Assembly (NCBI GenBank): GCA_031401815.1
Contig: JANNRW010000041.1
Span: forward strand, 1 to 8,106
Reading direction: 5' to 3'
From: JANNRW01 sp031401815
GTDB lineage: Bacteria > Desulfobacterota > Desulfuromonadia > Geobacterales > DSM-12255
Length of the DNA stretch: 8,106 nt
Shown here: positions 7,939 to 8,106 of the stretch, piece by piece
How the letters are laid out: each line of letters opens with the position of its first letter
Position numbering within the stretch: the first letter of the stretch is position 1
Program-made: the position numbers and the translations under genes
Notes under the pieces: generated by a model
Databases searched by the model: none
What the model saw: only the letters and a program-made list of their open reading frames with translations
Told to the model about the DNA's origin: nothing

Positions 7939-7942
7939 CCCC
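7939..7942 (-). promoter_or_regulatory. Ribosome binding site GGGG for the DUF2892 gene
   Basis: GGGG on the minus strand, 6 bases before ATG 7932. It lies inside the codons that would follow the alternative ATG at 7944 and so decides in favour of the shorter 74-residue protein. Confidence 0.45.
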
Positions 7943-7967
7943 ATGTTTTATATTAGTATGACTTCCT

Positions 7968-8012
7968 GTATATATAAAATAACATATATATTCTGATTAG
8001 AGCAATATATAT
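7968..8012 (-). promoter_or_regulatory. AT-rich promoter/operator region with TATATAT inverted repeat
   Basis: Three TATATAT-type blocks lie at about 7969-7976, 7984-7991 and 8005-8012, upstream of the DUF2892 gene. The last two form a perfect 9-base inverted repeat (ATATATATT at 7984-7992 and AATATATAT at 8004-8012) separated by 11 bases, so their starts are about two helical turns apart. On the minus strand TTGCTC (8005-8000) followed 18 bases later by TATTTT (7981-7976) could be a weak -35/-10 pair inside the repeat. AT-rich palindromes of this kind are bound by ArsR-family repressors such as BigR/YgaV, which control YgaP-type genes; the link here is by analogy only. Simple AT richness of a promoter is the alternative. 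Confidence 0.4.
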
Positions 8013-8055
8013 TCGGGATGCGAGAAAGAGATGGAGAAAGAGAAAGAGAAAAAAC

Positions 8056-8106
8056 ATGAGCGCGGCGAGCAGCATCTGGCGCGGATCGACGCGCGTCGGA
8101 TCGACG
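8056..8106. other. GC-rich terminal segment of unknown origin
   Basis: After a purine-only-like stretch of GA repeats (about 8021-8053), the sequence becomes strongly GC-rich and stays so to the window end. It contains a direct repeat CGGATCGACG at 8082-8091 and 8097-8106. A frame from ATG 8031 stays open to the edge (beginning MEKEKEKKHERGEQHLARID), and another opens at ATG 8056, but neither is long enough to recognise and neither has a good ribosome site. The composition resembles the foreign segment at 1-308, so this may be a second chimeric end. I cannot name any gene here. Confidence 0.45.

Noticed and set aside
1..8106. Circular molecule joined at the window ends
   Set aside because: The ends share only five bases (CGACG), and joining them does not continue the RND pump reading frame in a family-like way.

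Overview
Most of this window (about 309 to 8055) looks like chromosome from a Desulfuromonadia/Geobacter-type delta-proteobacterium. It has moderate GC, a large periplasmic-sensor hybrid histidine kinase, a PilZ (cyclic-di-GMP) protein, and a DinG-type helicase with a JAB/RadC-like domain fused to its N-terminus. The taxonomic placement is inferred from gene style, not from a marker gene.

Layout, left to right. Positions 1-308 are GC-rich and encode, on the minus strand, an internal piece of a CusA/CzcA-type heavy-metal RND efflux pump. The piece breaks abruptly into the 3' part of the histidine kinase, so both genes are cut inside their coding sequence. The kinase occupies about 309-3782 (minus): signal peptide, SBP_bac_3 sensor, membrane segment, coiled coil, GAF, PAS, HisKA, HATPase, degenerate receiver and canonical receiver; whatever followed is lost at the junction. 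A 315-base stretch upstream of it (3783-4097) carries a long imperfect inverted repeat with a small direct repeat in its loop. Next is the JAB-DinG fusion helicase (4098-6596, minus). A 220-base divergent region separates it from a 252-aa PilZ protein (6817-7575, plus).

The right part holds a 74-aa DUF2892/YgaP-like membrane protein (7708-7932, minus). Immediately after its stop, in the same frame, lies a 38-codon C-terminal remnant of a metallo-beta-lactamase-fold hydrolase (7591-7707). Upstream of the DUF2892 gene is a very AT-rich region with repeated TATATAT blocks that form an inverted repeat and may be an operator. The last ~50 bases turn GC-rich again, so the contig appears to have foreign sequence at both ends, most simply explained by chimeric library or assembly joins.

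The genes do not form one obvious pathway. Kinase and PilZ protein suggest signalling, and JAB-DinG suggests DNA repair. I see no complete undescribed multi-gene system. The most notable items are the JAB-DinG fusion, the hydrolase remnant abutting the DUF2892 gene with its AT-rich control region, and the probable chimeric ends.
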